Below, one piece after another: positions 11,070-21,576 of a DNA stretch of 64,000 nt. A model generated the notes under the pieces. It did no database searches, had not been told where the DNA came from, and worked only from the letters and a program-made list of their open reading frames with translations. Every line of letters begins with the position of its first letter. The first letter of the stretch is position 1. A program made the position numbers and the translations under genes. This DNA comes from Undibacterium sp. Jales W-56 (GTDB taxonomy: Bacteria > Pseudomonadota > Gammaproteobacteria > Burkholderiales > Burkholderiaceae_D). The stretch lies in NCBI RefSeq assembly GCF_025548535.1, contig NZ_JAJLQW010000005.1, forward strand, positions 310,001-374,000, read 5' to 3'.

Positions 11070-11716
11070 TGCTGACCCAACTCACACTTGCCTTATCCAA
11101 AGGCCGGATTTTTGAAGAAACTTTACCCTTGCTGGAAGCGGCCGGCATCCGCGTCACCGAAGATCCGGAGAAGTCGCGCAAGCTGATTCTCGCCACCAAC
11201 GATCCGGCGATCCGCGTCATCATCGTGCGCGCTTCGGACGTGCCGACTTATGTGCAGTATGGCGCAGCAGATCTCGGCGTGGCCGGTAAAGACGTATTGC
11301 ATGAGCATGGCGGCGAAGGCTTGTACCAGCCGGTCGATCTGGACATTGCCAAATGCCGCATGTCGGTGGCGGTCTCTGTCGGTTTCGACTATGCGAACGC
11401 GGTACGTCAAGGCGCACGTCTGCGAGTGGCGACCAAATACACCGAAACTGCGCGTCAGCATTTCGCCAGTAAAGGGGTGCACGTCGATTTGATTAAGTTG
11501 TACGGTTCCATGGAACTGGCGCCTTTGGTTGGTTTGTCCGACGCCATCGTCGATCTGGTCAGTACCGGCAGCACCTTGCGCGCCAATAATCTGATTGAAG
11601 TCGAACACATCATGGATATTTCTTCGCGTCTGGTGGTCAATCAGGCGGCCCTGAAAATGAAGCGCGAACGTTTGCAGCCTATCGTCGAAGCCTTTGAGCG
11701 CGCTTCCAAAAAATAA
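11069..11716 (+). CDS. hisG: ATP phosphoribosyltransferase, short form
   Basis: First enzyme of histidine synthesis, joining ATP and PRPP. At 215 residues it is the short form, which lacks the C-terminal regulatory domain and in the family requires HisZ. No hisZ is in this window. [17 protein letters not shown] at the N-terminus and the PRPP-binding region [16 protein letters not shown] are diagnostic. It is coupled to murA by a one-base overlap and followed by hisD after 11 bases. Confidence 0.97.
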
Positions 11717-11727
11717 ACGAGAACATC

Positions 11728-13077
11728 ATGTCTGAATCTGTATCTGCAAGCCCAGCTTCCTCCCCATCGCTACCTATCCGCAAATTGGATGCCGGCGAAG
11801 CCGGATTCGCGCACAAGCTCAGCAGCTTGCTGGCGTTTGAGGCGGGTGAAGATGCGGCGATCGATCAGGCTGCGGCGCAGATTTTGGCAGACGTCAAAAA
11901 ACGTGGCGACCTTGCCGTATTGGAGGCAAGCAATCGCTTCGATCGTCTGGGTGCAAGCAGCGTAGCAGCACTGGAATTAAGCCGGCAAGAGATGCAGGCA
12001 GCGCTGGCGTCGCTGGCGCCGCAGCGTCGTGCCGCGTTAGAGGCCGCAGCTACGCGGGTGCGCGCTTATCACGAACAACAAAAGATCGAGTGCGGTTCTG
12101 CCGGCTTCAGCTACACCGAAGCCGACGGCACCGTGCTGGGGCAAAAAGTTACCCCTTTGGACCGCGTCGGCATCTATGTTCCCGGCGGAAAAGCGGCTTA
12201 TCCTTCGTCGGTCCTGATGAACGCGATTCCAGCCAAAGTCGCCGGCGTTAAAGAGATCATCATGGTGGTGCCGACACCGGACGGCGTCAAAAATCCTCTG
12301 GTGCTGGCAGCTGCGGCAATCGCCGGCGTTGATCGGGTATTCACCATCGGCGGTGCGCAGGCGGTTGGCGCATTAGCGTATGGCACAGCGACCATTCCGC
12401 AAGTCGATAAAATCGTTGGCCCGGGCAATGCCTATGTGGCCGCGGCCAAGCGGCGCGTGTTTGGCACGGTCGGTATCGACATGATCGCGGGGCCTTCCGA
12501 GATCCTGGTGATCTGCGACGGCACTACCGATCCCGACTGGATCGCGATGGATTTGTTTTCCCAGGCCGAGCATGATGAGTTGGCGCAATCGATCTTGCTG
12601 TGCCCTGACGCCGCGTATATCGAGGCGGTACATGCGAGTATCGACAAGCTGTTGCCGGGCATGCCGCGGCATGACGTGATCCGCACCTCGCTGACTAATC
12701 GCGGTGCGCTGATCAAAGTCAAAGACATGCAACAAGCCTGCGACATCGCGAATGATATCGCGGCAGAACATCTGGAAATTTCTACCGAAAATCCGCAGCA
12801 ATGGGCGGATAAAATCCGGCATGCTGGCGCCATGTTCCTCGGACGTTTTTCTTCAGAATCGCTGGGTGATTACTGTGCCGGTCCGAATCACGTATTGCCG
12901 ACCTCGCGCACGGCACGCTTCTCATCGCCGCTCGGCGTCTACGATTTTCAAAAGCGTTCCTCGATCATCTATGTCAGCGAGCAGGGCGCGCAGACTTTGG
13001 GCCGGGTGGCTGCCGAACTGGCCTATGGCGAAGGTTTGCAGGCGCACGCCCGCAGCGCTGAATTGCGACTGAAATGA
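11728..13077 (+). CDS. hisD: Histidinol dehydrogenase
   Basis: 449-residue zinc enzyme that oxidises L-histidinol to L-histidine in two NAD steps. Conserved segments include [31 protein letters not shown], the metal-ligand region SQAEHDE, the catalytic AAEHLEI (Glu-His pair) and [20 protein letters not shown]. The N-terminus has ~20 residues of low-complexity Ser/Pro before the core. A methyltransferase gene begins four bases after its stop. Confidence 0.98.
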   Translation: MSESVSASPASSPSLPIRKLDAGEAGFAHKLSSLLAFEAGEDAAIDQAAAQILADVKKRGDLAVLEASNRFDRLGASSVAALELSRQEMQAALASLAPQRRAALEAAATRVRAYHEQQKIECGSAGFSYTEADGTVLGQKVTPLDRVGIYVPGGKAAYPSSVLMNAIPAKVAGVKEIIMVVPTPDGVKNPLVLAAAAIAGVDRVFTIGGAQAVGALAYGTATIPQVDKIVGPGNAYVAAAKRRVFGTVGIDMIAGPSEILVICDGTTDPDWIAMDLFSQAEHDELAQSILLCPDAAYIEAVHASIDKLLPGMPRHDVIRTSLTNRGALIKVKDMQQACDIANDIAAEHLEISTENPQQWADKIRHAGAMFLGRFSSESLGDYCAGPNHVLPTSRTARFSSPLGVYDFQKRSSIIYVSEQGAQTLGRVAAELAYGEGLQAHARSAELRLK

Positions 13078-13081
13078 TGTC

Positions 13082-13846
13082 ATGAGCAGCTGGCGTAACC
13101 AGATATTTTGTGAAGATGCGCTAAGCGGTTTAGCGCGGATTCCCGATGGCAGCGTGGACTTGCTACTGGCCGACCCGCCGTATGGACTGGGCAAGGACTA
13201 CGGCAATGATTCCGACAAAATGGCATCGGCGGAATACCTGGCCTGGACCGAACAATGGATAGACGCCGCCTTGCCCAAGCTGAAAGCGAATGGCAGCCTG
13301 TATATTTTTCTGACCTGGCGCTATTCGCCGGAAATCTTCGTGATGCTGAAACAGCGTATGAACATGATGAATGAAATCATCTGGGACAGACGGGTGCCGT
13401 CGATGGGCGGCAGCGTGCGCAAGTATTCATCGGTGCACGATACGATAGGATTTTTTGTGAAGGCGAAGGACTATTACTTCGACCTCGACGCGATCCGCAT
13501 CCCTTACGATGCCGAGACCAAAAAAGCGCGCAGCCGGAAAATTTTCGAAGGCGCCAAATGGCTGGAGCTGGGATTTAACCCGAAAGACGTCTGGAGCGTG
13601 TCGCGCCTGCATCGCGAGCATGCGGAGCGGGAAGATCATCCTACCCAAAAGCCTTTGGAAATTGTCGAGCGCATGATCAAGGCTTCGTGCCCAGTTGGTG
13701 GCGTGGTGCTCGATCCGTTTATGGGTAGCGGCACGACCGCCGTGGCGGCGCGTAATTGCGGGTGCGATTATGTGGGATTTGAGCTGAACGAAGATTATTG
13801 CGAGCGCATCGCGGCCCGGCTCGGCAACCTGGCAATGCAGGCTTAA
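13082..13846 (+). CDS. DNA (N6-adenine/N4-cytosine) methyltransferase within the his operon
   Basis: 254-residue site-specific DNA methyltransferase. The order of motifs is catalytic DPPY (residues 31-34) first, and the SAM-binding DPFMGSGTT (211-219) near the C-terminus after HPTQKP (186-191). This is the beta-class arrangement, shared with MboII/RsrI-type enzymes. No restriction endonuclease gene is adjacent, so it looks like an orphan methyltransferase. It starts four bases after hisD with no room for its own promoter, and so should be co-transcribed with hisGD. The recognition sequence cannot be read from the protein. Confidence 0.92.
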   Translation: MSSWRNQIFCEDALSGLARIPDGSVDLLLADPPYGLGKDYGNDSDKMASAEYLAWTEQWIDAALPKLKANGSLYIFLTWRYSPEIFVMLKQRMNMMNEIIWDRRVPSMGGSVRKYSSVHDTIGFFVKAKDYYFDLDAIRIPYDAETKKARSRKIFEGAKWLELGFNPKDVWSVSRLHREHAEREDHPTQKPLEIVERMIKASCPVGGVVLDPFMGSGTTAVAARNCGCDYVGFELNEDYCERIAARLGNLAMQA

Positions 13847-13994
13847 GCAAGTCGGGTAGAGGCGCTCTCTGTTGGCCCATGATCTAGCCCTGTTTTAGCT
13901 AATAGCAAAAGAATATTAGGGGAGTATGGGTAAAAACCCTATACTTTCCGCATATTAATAATAGACCTCGTCTATATACTGGTTGGAGTATATT
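13847..13994 (+). other. AT-rich gap between methyltransferase and hisC
   Basis: This 148-base gap is more AT-rich than the flanking genes. It includes a GGGTAAAAACCC inverted repeat and the 9-mer GGGGAGTAT at 13919-13927. It may carry an internal promoter for hisC onward, but no clear -35/-10 pair is visible. Confidence 0.4.
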
Positions 13995-15065
13995 TTGTCG
14001 CTGATTGAAAACATCATCCGTTCCGAGGTGCGCGCCTTGTCCGCCTATCATGTGCCGGACTCCGCGGGGTTCGTGAAGCTCGATGCGATGGAAAATCCTT
14101 ATACCTTGCCGGAAGCGCTCAGGCTGGAGCTGGCGCAGCGCCTTGCTGCAGTCGCTTTGAACCGCTATCCGCTTCCTTCGTATTCCGCCTTGAAAGCCGC
14201 AATCAGTGCCAGGCTCGGCGTGCCTGCGGGTTTTGAGGTCGTCTTGGGTAATGGCTCCGACGAGTTGATCAGCATGGTCTCGGTCGCCTGCGCCAAGCCC
14301 GGTGCCAAGGTGCTGGCGCCGGTTCCCGGTTTCGTGATGTACGCCATGTCGGCGCGCTTTGCCGGACTGGAATTCGTCGGCGTTCCCCTGCATCCCGACT
14401 TTACCCTGGACAAAGCCGCAATGCTGAACGCGATTGCCGAGCATCAGCCAGCGATTATTTATCTCGCTTATCCGAATAATCCTACCGGCACTTTGTTTGA
14501 GGTCACCGAGATCGAAGAGATCTTGCGCGCCGCCGGCGATACCGGTGTCGTGATCGTCGATGAGGCGTACCAGCCTTTTGCGCAGGCCAGCTTGATGCCG
14601 CGACTGGCCGAATTCAGCAACCTGGTGGTGATGCGCACCGTATCCAAACTCGGTCTGGCAGGCATACGTCTCGGCTATATGTCGGGCAATCATGCACTGA
14701 TGCAGGAGTTCGAAAAAGTTCGCCCGCCTTACAATATCAATGTGCTGACGCAGGCTGCGGCGGAATTTGTGCTGGAACATGTCGCTATTCTGGACGCGCA
14801 GGCGGCGGAATTGCGTGCCCAGCGCGGCGAATTAAGCGCTGCGCTGGCGACCTTGCCCGGCGTGCAGGTATTCCCGTCGGCAGCAAATTTTGTCTTGATA
14901 CGCGTCGCTCAAGCGGAACAAGTCTTTGCCAAATTGCTCGAACAAAAAATTTTAGTCAAAAATGTGGGTAAAATGCATAGTCTGCTGGAAAACTGCCTGC
15001 GCATTACCGTCAGTACTCCGCAGGAAAACGCGCTGTTTTTAGCAGCCTTTATCGCCGCCCTCTAG
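13995..15065 (+). CDS. hisC: Histidinol-phosphate aminotransferase
   Basis: 356-residue PLP enzyme of aminotransferase class I/II that converts imidazole acetol-phosphate to histidinol-phosphate. It shows [17 protein letters not shown] (PLP ring Asp and Tyr), and [12 protein letters not shown] containing the PLP lysine. The start is inferred as TTG at 13995, because GGAG at 13985-13988 has six-base spacing and the product [13 protein letters not shown] matches family N-termini. An in-frame TTG at 13983 is the alternative. Confidence 0.95.
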   Translation: MSLIENIIRSEVRALSAYHVPDSAGFVKLDAMENPYTLPEALRLELAQRLAAVALNRYPLPSYSALKAAISARLGVPAGFEVVLGNGSDELISMVSVACAKPGAKVLAPVPGFVMYAMSARFAGLEFVGVPLHPDFTLDKAAMLNAIAEHQPAIIYLAYPNNPTGTLFEVTEIEEILRAAGDTGVVIVDEAYQPFAQASLMPRLAEFSNLVVMRTVSKLGLAGIRLGYMSGNHALMQEFEKVRPPYNINVLTQAAAEFVLEHVAILDAQAAELRAQRGELSAALATLPGVQVFPSAANFVLIRVAQAEQVFAKLLEQKILVKNVGKMHSLLENCLRITVSTPQENALFLAAFIAAL

Positions 15066-15100
15066 GCGTCTCAGTAGTTAAGCTTAACTTTCTCAAAATC

Positions 15101-15697
15101 ATGCAAGCCCAACGCACCGCCGAAGTCAGTCGCAACACCAACGAAACCCAGATCCGTGTCGCCATCAATATCGATGGTACAGGCAAGCAAAAGCTCAATA
15201 CCGGCGTGCCTTTCCTGGATCACATGCTGGATCAGATCGCCCGTCACGGTTTGATCGATCTGGAGATTGAAGCCGTGGGCGATTTGCATATCGATGCGCA
15301 CCACACGGTGGAAGACGTCGGCATCACCTTGGGTCAGGCGTTTGCCAAGGCCATCGGTGACAAAAAAGGCATTCGTCGTTACGGCCATTCGTATGTACCG
15401 CTGGACGAAGCCTTGTCGCGCGTGGTGATTGATTTTTCCGGTCGTCCCGGACTGGAATTCCATGTACCTTTCAAACGCGCCATGATCGGTGCCTTTGACG
15501 TCGATCTGACCCATGAATTTTTCCAGGGCTTTGTGAATCACGCGCTGGTGTCGCTGCACATCGATAATCTGCGCGGCGACAATGCCCACCATCAATGCGA
15601 AACCGTGTTCAAAGCCTTTGGCCGTGCGCTGCGCATGGCGGCTGAGCTGGACCCGCGCTCTGCCGGGACGATTCCTTCGACCAAGGGTAGCCTGTAA
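15101..15697 (+). CDS. hisB: Imidazoleglycerol-phosphate dehydratase
   Basis: 198-residue monofunctional dehydratase; the N-terminal phosphatase domain of enteric HisB is absent. The paired metal-binding motifs [10 protein letters not shown] and [14 protein letters not shown], and [16 protein letters not shown], are clear. It lies 35 bases after hisC. Many Burkholderia carry a marC gene after hisB; here hisH follows directly. Confidence 0.98.
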   Translation: MQAQRTAEVSRNTNETQIRVAINIDGTGKQKLNTGVPFLDHMLDQIARHGLIDLEIEAVGDLHIDAHHTVEDVGITLGQAFAKAIGDKKGIRRYGHSYVPLDEALSRVVIDFSGRPGLEFHVPFKRAMIGAFDVDLTHEFFQGFVNHALVSLHIDNLRGDNAHHQCETVFKAFGRALRMAAELDPRSAGTIPSTKGSL

Positions 15698-15779
15698 GCT
15701 TGCTCAATTGCTTCAGCGCGCTTTGCTTTAGTTCACTTATTTAGCACCCAATTAGCCACACCATACTAGCCAGACAAGC

Positions 15780-16418
15780 ATGAATAAAATTGTTGTAGTC
15801 GATTACGGCATGGGCAATCTGCGCTCGGTAGCGCAAGCCCTGCGCGCAGTCGCGCCAGAGGCCGAAGTCAGGATTTCCGGTGAAGTCGCAGATATCCAGT
15901 CTGCCGATCGTATCGTCTTGCCAGGCCAGGGCGCGATGCCGGATTGCATGAGCAGCCTGCGCGACTCCGGCGTGCAGGAAGCGGTGATGATGGCGGCACG
16001 TAACAAGCCCTTGTTCGGCGTCTGCGTCGGCGAGCAAATGCTGTTTGACCTGAGCGAAGAGGGCAATACGCCGGGCCTGGGTTTAATGCCGGGCAAGGTT
16101 GTGCGTTTTGCTCTCGACGGCCAGTTACAGGATGACGGTTCCCGTTTCAAGGTCCCGCAAATGGGCTGGAACCGCGTCAGGCAAGCACATTCGCACGCGC
16201 TTTGGCAGGATATCGCTGACGATACCTATTTTTACTTCGTGCATAGCTACTACGCCCAGCCGGCCAATGCCGCGCATACCGTCGGTATTACCGATTACGG
16301 TAACGCGTTCGCTAGTGCTGTTGCCCGGGATAATATTTTTGCTACGCAATTTCACCCTGAAAAGAGTGCGAATGCTGGCTTGCAACTGTATAAAAACTTT
16401 GTACACTGGAACCCTTGA
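15780..16418 (+). CDS. hisH: Imidazole glycerol phosphate synthase, glutaminase subunit
   Basis: 212-residue class I glutamine amidotransferase. It releases ammonia for HisF. The nucleophile is the Cys in [10 protein letters not shown], and the His/Glu of the triad are in QFHPEKS near residue 195. The N-terminus [13 protein letters not shown] is typical. It sits in the his operon with an ~80-base gap on both sides. Confidence 0.98.
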   Translation: MNKIVVVDYGMGNLRSVAQALRAVAPEAEVRISGEVADIQSADRIVLPGQGAMPDCMSSLRDSGVQEAVMMAARNKPLFGVCVGEQMLFDLSEEGNTPGLGLMPGKVVRFALDGQLQDDGSRFKVPQMGWNRVRQAHSHALWQDIADDTYFYFVHSYYAQPANAAHTVGITDYGNAFASAVARDNIFATQFHPEKSANAGLQLYKNFVHWNP

Positions 16419-16499
16419 CCATTCGATTGGTCCCGGCAAAACCATTTAGCTATTTTCTATCTACTTAGTTCGCTTTAACTTACCTACACTCATAAAGCC

Positions 16500-17297
16500 A
16501 TGCTGCTCATTCCTGCTATCGACCTGAAAGACGGTCACTGCGTACGCCTGAAACAAGGCGATATGGACCAAGCCACCGTATTCTCGGATAAACCCGCTGA
16601 TATGGCGCGCCATTGGCTGGAACAAGGTGCGCGTCGCCTGCATCTGGTCGACCTGAACGGTGCTTTCGCAGGCAAGCCAAAGAATGAGGCGGCGGTTAAA
16701 GCCATCATCCAGGCGGTACGTGATTTTGCCGAAGAAAATGATATTGACGAAATCCCGGTGCAGCTCGGTGGCGGTATCCGTGATCTGGATACCATAGAAC
16801 GTTATCTCAATAACGGCATCAGTTACATCATTATCGGCACCGCTGCGGTCAAGAACCCAGGTTTCCTGGCGGACGCCTGCAGTGCTTTCCCCGGGCAGAT
16901 CATCGTCGGCATCGATGCCAAAGACGGCAAGGTTGCAACCGATGGCTGGAGCAAGCTTTCCGGTCATGAAGTCATCGATCTGGCGCAAAAATTTGAAGGC
17001 TATGGCGTGGAATCGATTATCTACACGGACATCGGCCGCGACGGCATGATGGGTGGTGTGAATATCGATGCCACGGTCAAACTCGCACAAGCCGTCAGCA
17101 TCCCAGTGATTGCCTCCGGCGGCGTCCATAATTTGCAAGACGTCGAGGCATTGTGCGCCGTGCAGGGCGAGGGTATTGAAGGCGTGATCTGCGGCCGTTC
17201 AATTTATGAAGGCACACTGGATCTCGCCACCGCACAGGAACGTGCCGACGAACTCGATGAGCTGGATGGTAGTAGCCAAGACAGCGAAGAAGATTAA
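16500..17297 (+). CDS. hisA: ProFAR isomerase
   Basis: 265-residue (beta/alpha)8 barrel enzyme that isomerises ProFAR to PRFAR. It shows [19 protein letters not shown], the phosphate-binding LGGGIR and GGVHN segments, and catalytic aspartates in AIDLKDG and YTDIGRDG. It is slightly long: the last ~18 residues form a highly acidic tail ([18 protein letters not shown]) beyond the barrel. hisF starts two bases after the stop. Confidence 0.97.
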   Translation: MLLIPAIDLKDGHCVRLKQGDMDQATVFSDKPADMARHWLEQGARRLHLVDLNGAFAGKPKNEAAVKAIIQAVRDFAEENDIDEIPVQLGGGIRDLDTIERYLNNGISYIIIGTAAVKNPGFLADACSAFPGQIIVGIDAKDGKVATDGWSKLSGHEVIDLAQKFEGYGVESIIYTDIGRDGMMGGVNIDATVKLAQAVSIPVIASGGVHNLQDVEALCAVQGEGIEGVICGRSIYEGTLDLATAQERADELDELDGSSQDSEED

Positions 17298-17299
17298 GC

Positions 17300-18064
17300 A
17301 TGGCTTTAGCAAAACGTATTATCCCTTGTCTCGATGTGACTGCCGGTCGGGTCGTCAAGGGCATCAATTTTCAAGAGCTGCGCGACGCCGGTGACCCGGT
17401 TGAGATTGCCCGCCGCTACGACGGCCAGGGCGCGGATGAAATTACCTTCCTCGACATCACCGCCTCCAGCGACGGGCGTGACCTGATTTTGCCGATTATC
17501 GAAGCGGTGTCTTCGCAAGTGTTTATTCCCTTAACCGTCGGCGGCGGTGTGCGCAGCGTTGCGGATGTGCGTCGCTTATTGAATGCCGGCGCCGATAAAG
17601 TCGGTATCAATACCTCTGCTGTGACTAACCCGCAACTGGTGTTTGAAGCGTCGCAGAAGTACGGTTCCCAATGCATCGTGGTGGCGATTGATGCGAAACA
17701 AACAGCGCCCGGTAAATGGGAAGTCTTTACGCACGGCGGTCGCAACGCGACTGGCCTGGATGCCGTTGAATGGGCGCAAAACATGGCGCGTCTCGGCGCC
17801 GGCGAAATCTTGCTGACCAGTATGGACAGAGATGGTACCAAGGCCGGCTTCGATCTCGGCTTGACGCGCGCGGTGTCGGATGCGGTACCGGTTCCGGTGA
17901 TTGCCTCCGGTGGCGTCGGCGGTTTGCAAGACCTGGCTGACGGCATCAAAATCGGCGGTGCCGATGCGGTATTGGCGGCAAGTATTTTCCATTACGGTCA
18001 ACATACGGTGCAGGAAGCCAAGAAGTTTATGGCGGCACAACAGATTGCGATGAGGCTGTCATGA
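17300..18064 (+). CDS. hisF: Imidazole glycerol phosphate synthase, cyclase subunit
   Basis: 254-residue (beta/alpha)8 barrel that uses ammonia from HisH to form imidazole glycerol phosphate and [37 protein letters not shown] and [15 protein letters not shown] are diagnostic, with catalytic aspartates in CLDV and MDRDG. It overlaps hisI by four bases. Confidence 0.98.
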   Translation: MALAKRIIPCLDVTAGRVVKGINFQELRDAGDPVEIARRYDGQGADEITFLDITASSDGRDLILPIIEAVSSQVFIPLTVGGGVRSVADVRRLLNAGADKVGINTSAVTNPQLVFEASQKYGSQCIVVAIDAKQTAPGKWEVFTHGGRNATGLDAVEWAQNMARLGAGEILLTSMDRDGTKAGFDLGLTRAVSDAVPVPVIASGGVGGLQDLADGIKIGGADAVLAASIFHYGQHTVQEAKKFMAAQQIAMRLS

Positions 18065-18462
18065 GTGCGTCAAAATGGTTGAATAAAGTGCGCTGGGACG
18101 AACACGGCCTGGTCCCGGTCATTGCGCAAGAGGCATCGAGTAATGATGTCCTGATGTTCGCCTGGATGAACCGCGATGCCCTGGCTAAAACAGTCGAGCT
18201 GGGCGAGGCGGTTTACTGGAGTCGTTCTCGCAAGAAGCTATGGCACAAGGGTGAAGAGTCCGGCCATATCCAGAAGGTCCTGGAAATCCGCCTGGACTGC
18301 GATGAAGATGTGGTCCTGCTCAAGGTTGAGCAAGTCGATAGTATCGCCTGCCATACCGGACGGCACTCCTGCTTCTTCCAAAAATTTGAGGGTAATGTTA
18401 GCGAGGGTGACTGGCTGACCGTCGATCCGGTATTAAAAGACCCTGAAACTATCTACAAGTAA
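18061..18462 (+). CDS. hisI: Phosphoribosyl-AMP cyclohydrolase
   Basis: 133-residue monofunctional cyclohydrolase that opens the adenine ring of PR-AMP. It has [29 protein letters not shown], and the zinc ligands in [10 protein letters not shown] and [11 protein letters not shown]. It starts inside the hisF stop (ATGA) and is followed by the separate hisE gene, unlike the fused hisIE of enterics. Confidence 0.98.
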   Translation: MSASKWLNKVRWDEHGLVPVIAQEASSNDVLMFAWMNRDALAKTVELGEAVYWSRSRKKLWHKGEESGHIQKVLEIRLDCDEDVVLLKVEQVDSIACHTGRHSCFFQKFEGNVSEGDWLTVDPVLKDPETIYK

Positions 18463-18477
18463 GCTCGGAAAGCATCT

Positions 18478-18816
18478 ATGAGTGAAACCCTGAAGCGCTT
18501 AGCCGCAGTCATCGAGAGCCGCAAGCCGGCGAATGGCGGCGATCCGGCGACCTCGTATGTCGCACGGTTGTTTTCAAAAGGCGATGATGCGATTCTGAAA
18601 AAAATTGGCGAAGAAGCCACCGAGACCGTGATGGCGGCCAAAGATGCGCGCAGCTCTGGCGATAAATCCAAAGTCCTGTATGAATGCGCCGATCTCTGGT
18701 TTCACTCCATGATCCTGCTGGCGCAATTTGAACTGACGCCGCAAGATGTCTTGAACGAGCTGGCCAGGCGCGAAGGATTGTCCGGACTTGATGAAAAAGC
18801 CGCGCGTCAGGAATAA
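18478..18816 (+). CDS. hisE: Phosphoribosyl-ATP pyrophosphatase
   Basis: 112-residue helical MazG-like fold enzyme that hydrolyses PR-ATP to PR-AMP. It shows [24 protein letters not shown], the metal-binding EEATE, and [17 protein letters not shown]. It is the last his gene of the cluster, 15 bases after hisI and 48 bases before the hinT-like gene. Confidence 0.97.
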   Translation: MSETLKRLAAVIESRKPANGGDPATSYVARLFSKGDDAILKKIGEEATETVMAAKDARSSGDKSKVLYECADLWFHSMILLAQFELTPQDVLNELARREGLSGLDEKAARQE

Positions 18817-18864
18817 AGCTTTCGCCAGAACTGATTTGTGATTGAACAAAAATAAGAGGACACC

Positions 18865-19236
18865 GTGAGCAACTGTATTTTCTGCAAAATTGTAGCAAAA
18901 CAAATTCCATCGAGTGTGGTGTACGAGGATGAGGAGTTCCTGGCGTTCAAGGACATCCATCCCGCCGCGCCGGTACATTTCCTGATCATCCCTAAACAGC
19001 ATGTCGAGACCTTGTCCGACACCGCAGCCGAGCATGTGCCGGTCTTGGGCAAGATGCTGGCATTGGTGCCCCGCCTGGCGCAGGAGCAGGGTTGCGGTCT
19101 CGGCAAAGATGCTGAAGGCAATGTTTCCGGTGGTTACAAAACCTTGATCAACACCGGTCCGGACGGCGGGCAAGAGGTGTATCATCTGCACATACATGTC
19201 ATCGGCGGTCCGCAACCGTGGCGCGGGCAGCGTTAA
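18865..19236 (+). CDS. HIT family nucleotide hydrolase (HinT-like)
   Basis: 123-residue histidine-triad protein, probably a purine nucleoside phosphoramidase. The triad is in YHLHIHVIGG near the C-terminus, and the N-terminal CIFCKIVAKQIPSSVVYEDE is typical of HinT. The start is GTG at 18865 with AAGAGGA upstream. It links hisE to tatA, an arrangement I recall as conserved in Burkholderiales. Confidence 0.93.
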   Translation: MSNCIFCKIVAKQIPSSVVYEDEEFLAFKDIHPAAPVHFLIIPKQHVETLSDTAAEHVPVLGKMLALVPRLAQEQGCGLGKDAEGNVSGGYKTLINTGPDGGQEVYHLHIHVIGGPQPWRGQR

Positions 19237-19320
19237 TTCAGCGAATATTCAGTGAGTATTTACGGATATCGCTACTCATCAATATTTGTCAGGGCGTGAA
19301 CGCTCGCATTAGGAGAAATC

Positions 19321-19548
19321 ATGGGTTCTATGAGTATTTGGCACTGGTTGATCGTGTTGGTTGTTGTGATGCTGGTTTTTGGTACAAAGAAACTCGGCAA
19401 TATCGGCTCGGATCTGGGTAAGGCTGTTAAAGGCTTCAAAGACGGCGTCAAAGGCGAAGAAGAAAAGCCAGCCGCAACACAGCAAGTTGCTGATAAAAGT
19501 GCCGGCGCGACCATTGATGTCGAAGCCAAAGAAAAATCTAAGCAATAA
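19321..19548 (+). CDS. tatA: Twin-arginine translocase subunit TatA
   Basis: 75-residue pore-forming subunit of the Tat system for export of folded proteins. One N-terminal helix ([15 protein letters not shown]) is followed by the F-G hinge, the amphipathic helix [18 protein letters not shown] and a charged C-tail. A possible alternative start is the ATG four codons in. AGGAGA lies just upstream. Confidence 0.96.
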   Translation: MGSMSIWHWLIVLVVVMLVFGTKKLGNIGSDLGKAVKGFKDGVKGEEEKPAATQQVADKSAGATIDVEAKEKSKQ

Positions 19549-19595
19549 TCTATGCGCGATTCTGGTGTAATTTTACTGCGCGGAAGTGCTGACGC

Positions 19596-20081
19596 ATGAT
19601 CGATCTCGGTATCAGCAAGCTGGCTTTGATCGGCGTGGTTGCCTTGATTGTCATCGGTCCTGAGAAGTTGCCAAAGGTAGCCCGCATGGCAGGCTCCTTG
19701 TTTGGTCGTGCGCAACGCTATATCAACGAAGTAAAATCCGAAGTCAGTCGCGAGATTGAATTGGAAGAATTGCGCAAAATGCAAAAGGATGTGCAGGAGG
19801 CCGCGCAAGACGTCGAGCACTCGATCGCCCAAGGTTTATCGCAGACCAGAAACGAGATCGAATCAGCCTGGCAAGGTAATGAGTCGTCCTTGCTGAATCC
19901 GCCCGATGCAAATCAATTGGCGGTGAAGGCCAAAGATTTTCGCCGCAAAAAATTGGCCAGAACTTCGGCTATTCCCAGCTGGTACAAGAATCGTCACGGT
20001 GGCCGCAGCCATGTCATGTCCGGTTCCGCCCGCGTCGCCAGACACCGGCCTAAACGCGCCGCCGCCCCCAGTTTTTTTTGA
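19596..20081 (+). CDS. tatB: Twin-arginine translocase subunit TatB
   Basis: 161-residue receptor-complex subunit of the Tat system. The short N-terminal helix (MIDLGISKLALIGVVALIVIGPEKLPKVARMAG) has the family's conserved Glu-Lys-Leu-Pro turn. It is followed by a long charged amphipathic helix with EVSREIELEELRKMQ-type repeats. The last ~45 residues are rich in Arg, Lys and Pro, with little conservation expected. Confidence 0.95.
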   Translation: MIDLGISKLALIGVVALIVIGPEKLPKVARMAGSLFGRAQRYINEVKSEVSREIELEELRKMQKDVQEAAQDVEHSIAQGLSQTRNEIESAWQGNESSLLNPPDANQLAVKAKDFRRKKLARTSAIPSWYKNRHGGRSHVMSGSARVARHRPKRAAAPSFF

Positions 20082-20116
20082 TGGCCGCCTTTCTTTTACC
20101 TTGGTATTGATTCCAC

Positions 20117-20881
20117 ATGAGTGACCCATTAGAGTCTGGCGCTGAAGACACGTTTATTTCGCATTTAGTGGAGCTGCGCGACCGTCTCGTGAAAGCGTCT
20201 ATCGGCATTGCGATTGCTTGTGCGGCCTTGTTCGCCTGGCCTGGGCCTTCCGCTATTTATGATTTTCTCGCGAAACCCATGATCGCCTCTTTGCCGGTTG
20301 GTGCAAAGATGATTGCAACCGGAGTGATTTCGCCGTTTCTGGTGCCGATGAAAGTCACCCTGTTAGTGGCATTTATGCTGGCATTGCCCTGGGTGCTGTA
20401 CCAGGCCTGGGCGTTTATCGCTCCGGGCCTGTATTCGCATGAAAAAAAACTGGTCGCGCCTCTGGTGATCTCTTCGTCGCTACTATTCTTGTCCGGCGTC
20501 GCTTTTTGTTATTTCTTCGTTTTCGGTCGGGTGTTTAAATTCATCAATGAATTCGCACCGACTTCCATTACGGTAGCGCCTGATATAGAAAACTATCTGG
20601 ACTTCATCATGTCGATGTGCCTGGCCTTTGGCATGACATTTGAAGTGCCTATCGTTGTCGTTGTGCTGGTGCGCATGGGATTTGTGACGGTCGAAAAACT
20701 CAAGGCGATTCGCCCCTACGTGATCGTCGGTGCTTTTGTGGTGGCCGCGATTGTCACGCCGCCCGATATCGTCAGCCAGTTTTCACTGGCTTTGCCGATG
20801 TGGTTCTTGTATGAGCTGGGCTTGCTGGTTGCGCCGATTTTTGTCAAGGCAACCCAGGCTCCCGATCAGGTGCCCGATTAA
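20117..20881 (+). CDS. tatC: Twin-arginine translocase subunit TatC
   Basis: 254-residue polytopic protein with about six membrane helices that binds the twin-arginine signal with TatB. The N-terminal FISHLVELRDRLVKASIG, central FVLPMKV-type region (SPFLVPMKVTLLVAFMLALPWVL) and ALPMWFLYELGLL are diagnostic. It converges on the DUF2461 gene with six bases between the stops. Confidence 0.97.
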   Translation: MSDPLESGAEDTFISHLVELRDRLVKASIGIAIACAALFAWPGPSAIYDFLAKPMIASLPVGAKMIATGVISPFLVPMKVTLLVAFMLALPWVLYQAWAFIAPGLYSHEKKLVAPLVISSSLLFLSGVAFCYFFVFGRVFKFINEFAPTSITVAPDIENYLDFIMSMCLAFGMTFEVPIVVVVLVRMGFVTVEKLKAIRPYVIVGAFVVAAIVTPPDIVSQFSLALPMWFLYELGLLVAPIFVKATQAPDQVPD

Positions 20882-20887
20882 AATCGG

Positions 20888-21559
20888 CTAAGCCGCGGTG
20901 CGCAACCAGCTTACCAGCGGGTAGGCTGCTTTGAAGCCCTGAACCAGAATTGTTTCCATTTCTTCCGGATCGATTTTGTTTAAAGGGCACTCAGTCCAGA
21001 CCATAAAATTCTTATTCTTGATTTCTTCAATGTGCGGTAAGTCGGCATCGAAGCCTTTTGGTGGACGAGATAATTTCCCCTCGTCTTGCAAGCCGCCAAA
21101 AATTTGTTTCAGCGTCTTGTTTTTCAAGACTTTCCCAAAACCATCAGGATCGGCGACGATCTGATTGCGGATCGCGCGTAGTCGGTCTGATGGCGGCATG
21201 TATTCGCCGACCGCAAAAAATAGCCTGCCATTTGCATCGATCTGAAAGTAGTAGGCTGGCCCGCCGCCTTCGCTCGGTTTCTTGCGGCCGCTGGGCAATA
21301 TCGACGCCGAGAACGTGGTTTTATAAGGCGATTTATCGGCAGAGAAGCGCATATCACGGTTGATGCGGAACAAGGCTTTCTTGGGCTCGCAACCGATAAT
21401 CGCCGGATCGGATTTGCCAATCTGGATGATCAGTTTGCTCACTAATTCTAAAAATTCTGCCCGCAAGATATCGTAGCGCGGTTTGTTCATGACGAACCAG
21501 GCGCGGTTATTGTTTTCCGATAACTCAAATAAAAACCGCTGAAGATCACGAATATGCAT
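20888..21559 (-). CDS. DUF2461 / TIGR02453 family protein
   Basis: 223-residue protein of the widespread DUF2461 family, whose function is unknown. The N-terminal half carries FLFELSENNNRAWFVMNKPRYD and LFRINRDMRFSADKSPYKT, which define the family. YYFQIDANGRLFFAVGEYMP is also typical. No signal peptide or membrane segment is visible. It is 17 bases downstream of the protease gene on the same strand, so the two may be co-transcribed. Confidence 0.88.
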   Translation of the reverse strand: MHIRDLQRFLFELSENNNRAWFVMNKPRYDILRAEFLELVSKLIIQIGKSDPAIIGCEPKKALFRINRDMRFSADKSPYKTTFSASILPSGRKKPSEGGGPAYYFQIDANGRLFFAVGEYMPPSDRLRAIRNQIVADPDGFGKVLKNKTLKQIFGGLQDEGKLSRPPKGFDADLPHIEEIKNKNFMVWTECPLNKIDPEEMETILVQGFKAAYPLVSWLRTAA

Positions 21560-21576
21560 GGACTTTTTCCCTAAAA

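Noticed and set aside
13847..13994. his leader peptide/attenuator before hisC
   Set aside because: A short frame after GGGGAGT has no histidine codons and no terminator follows, so attenuation is not supported.
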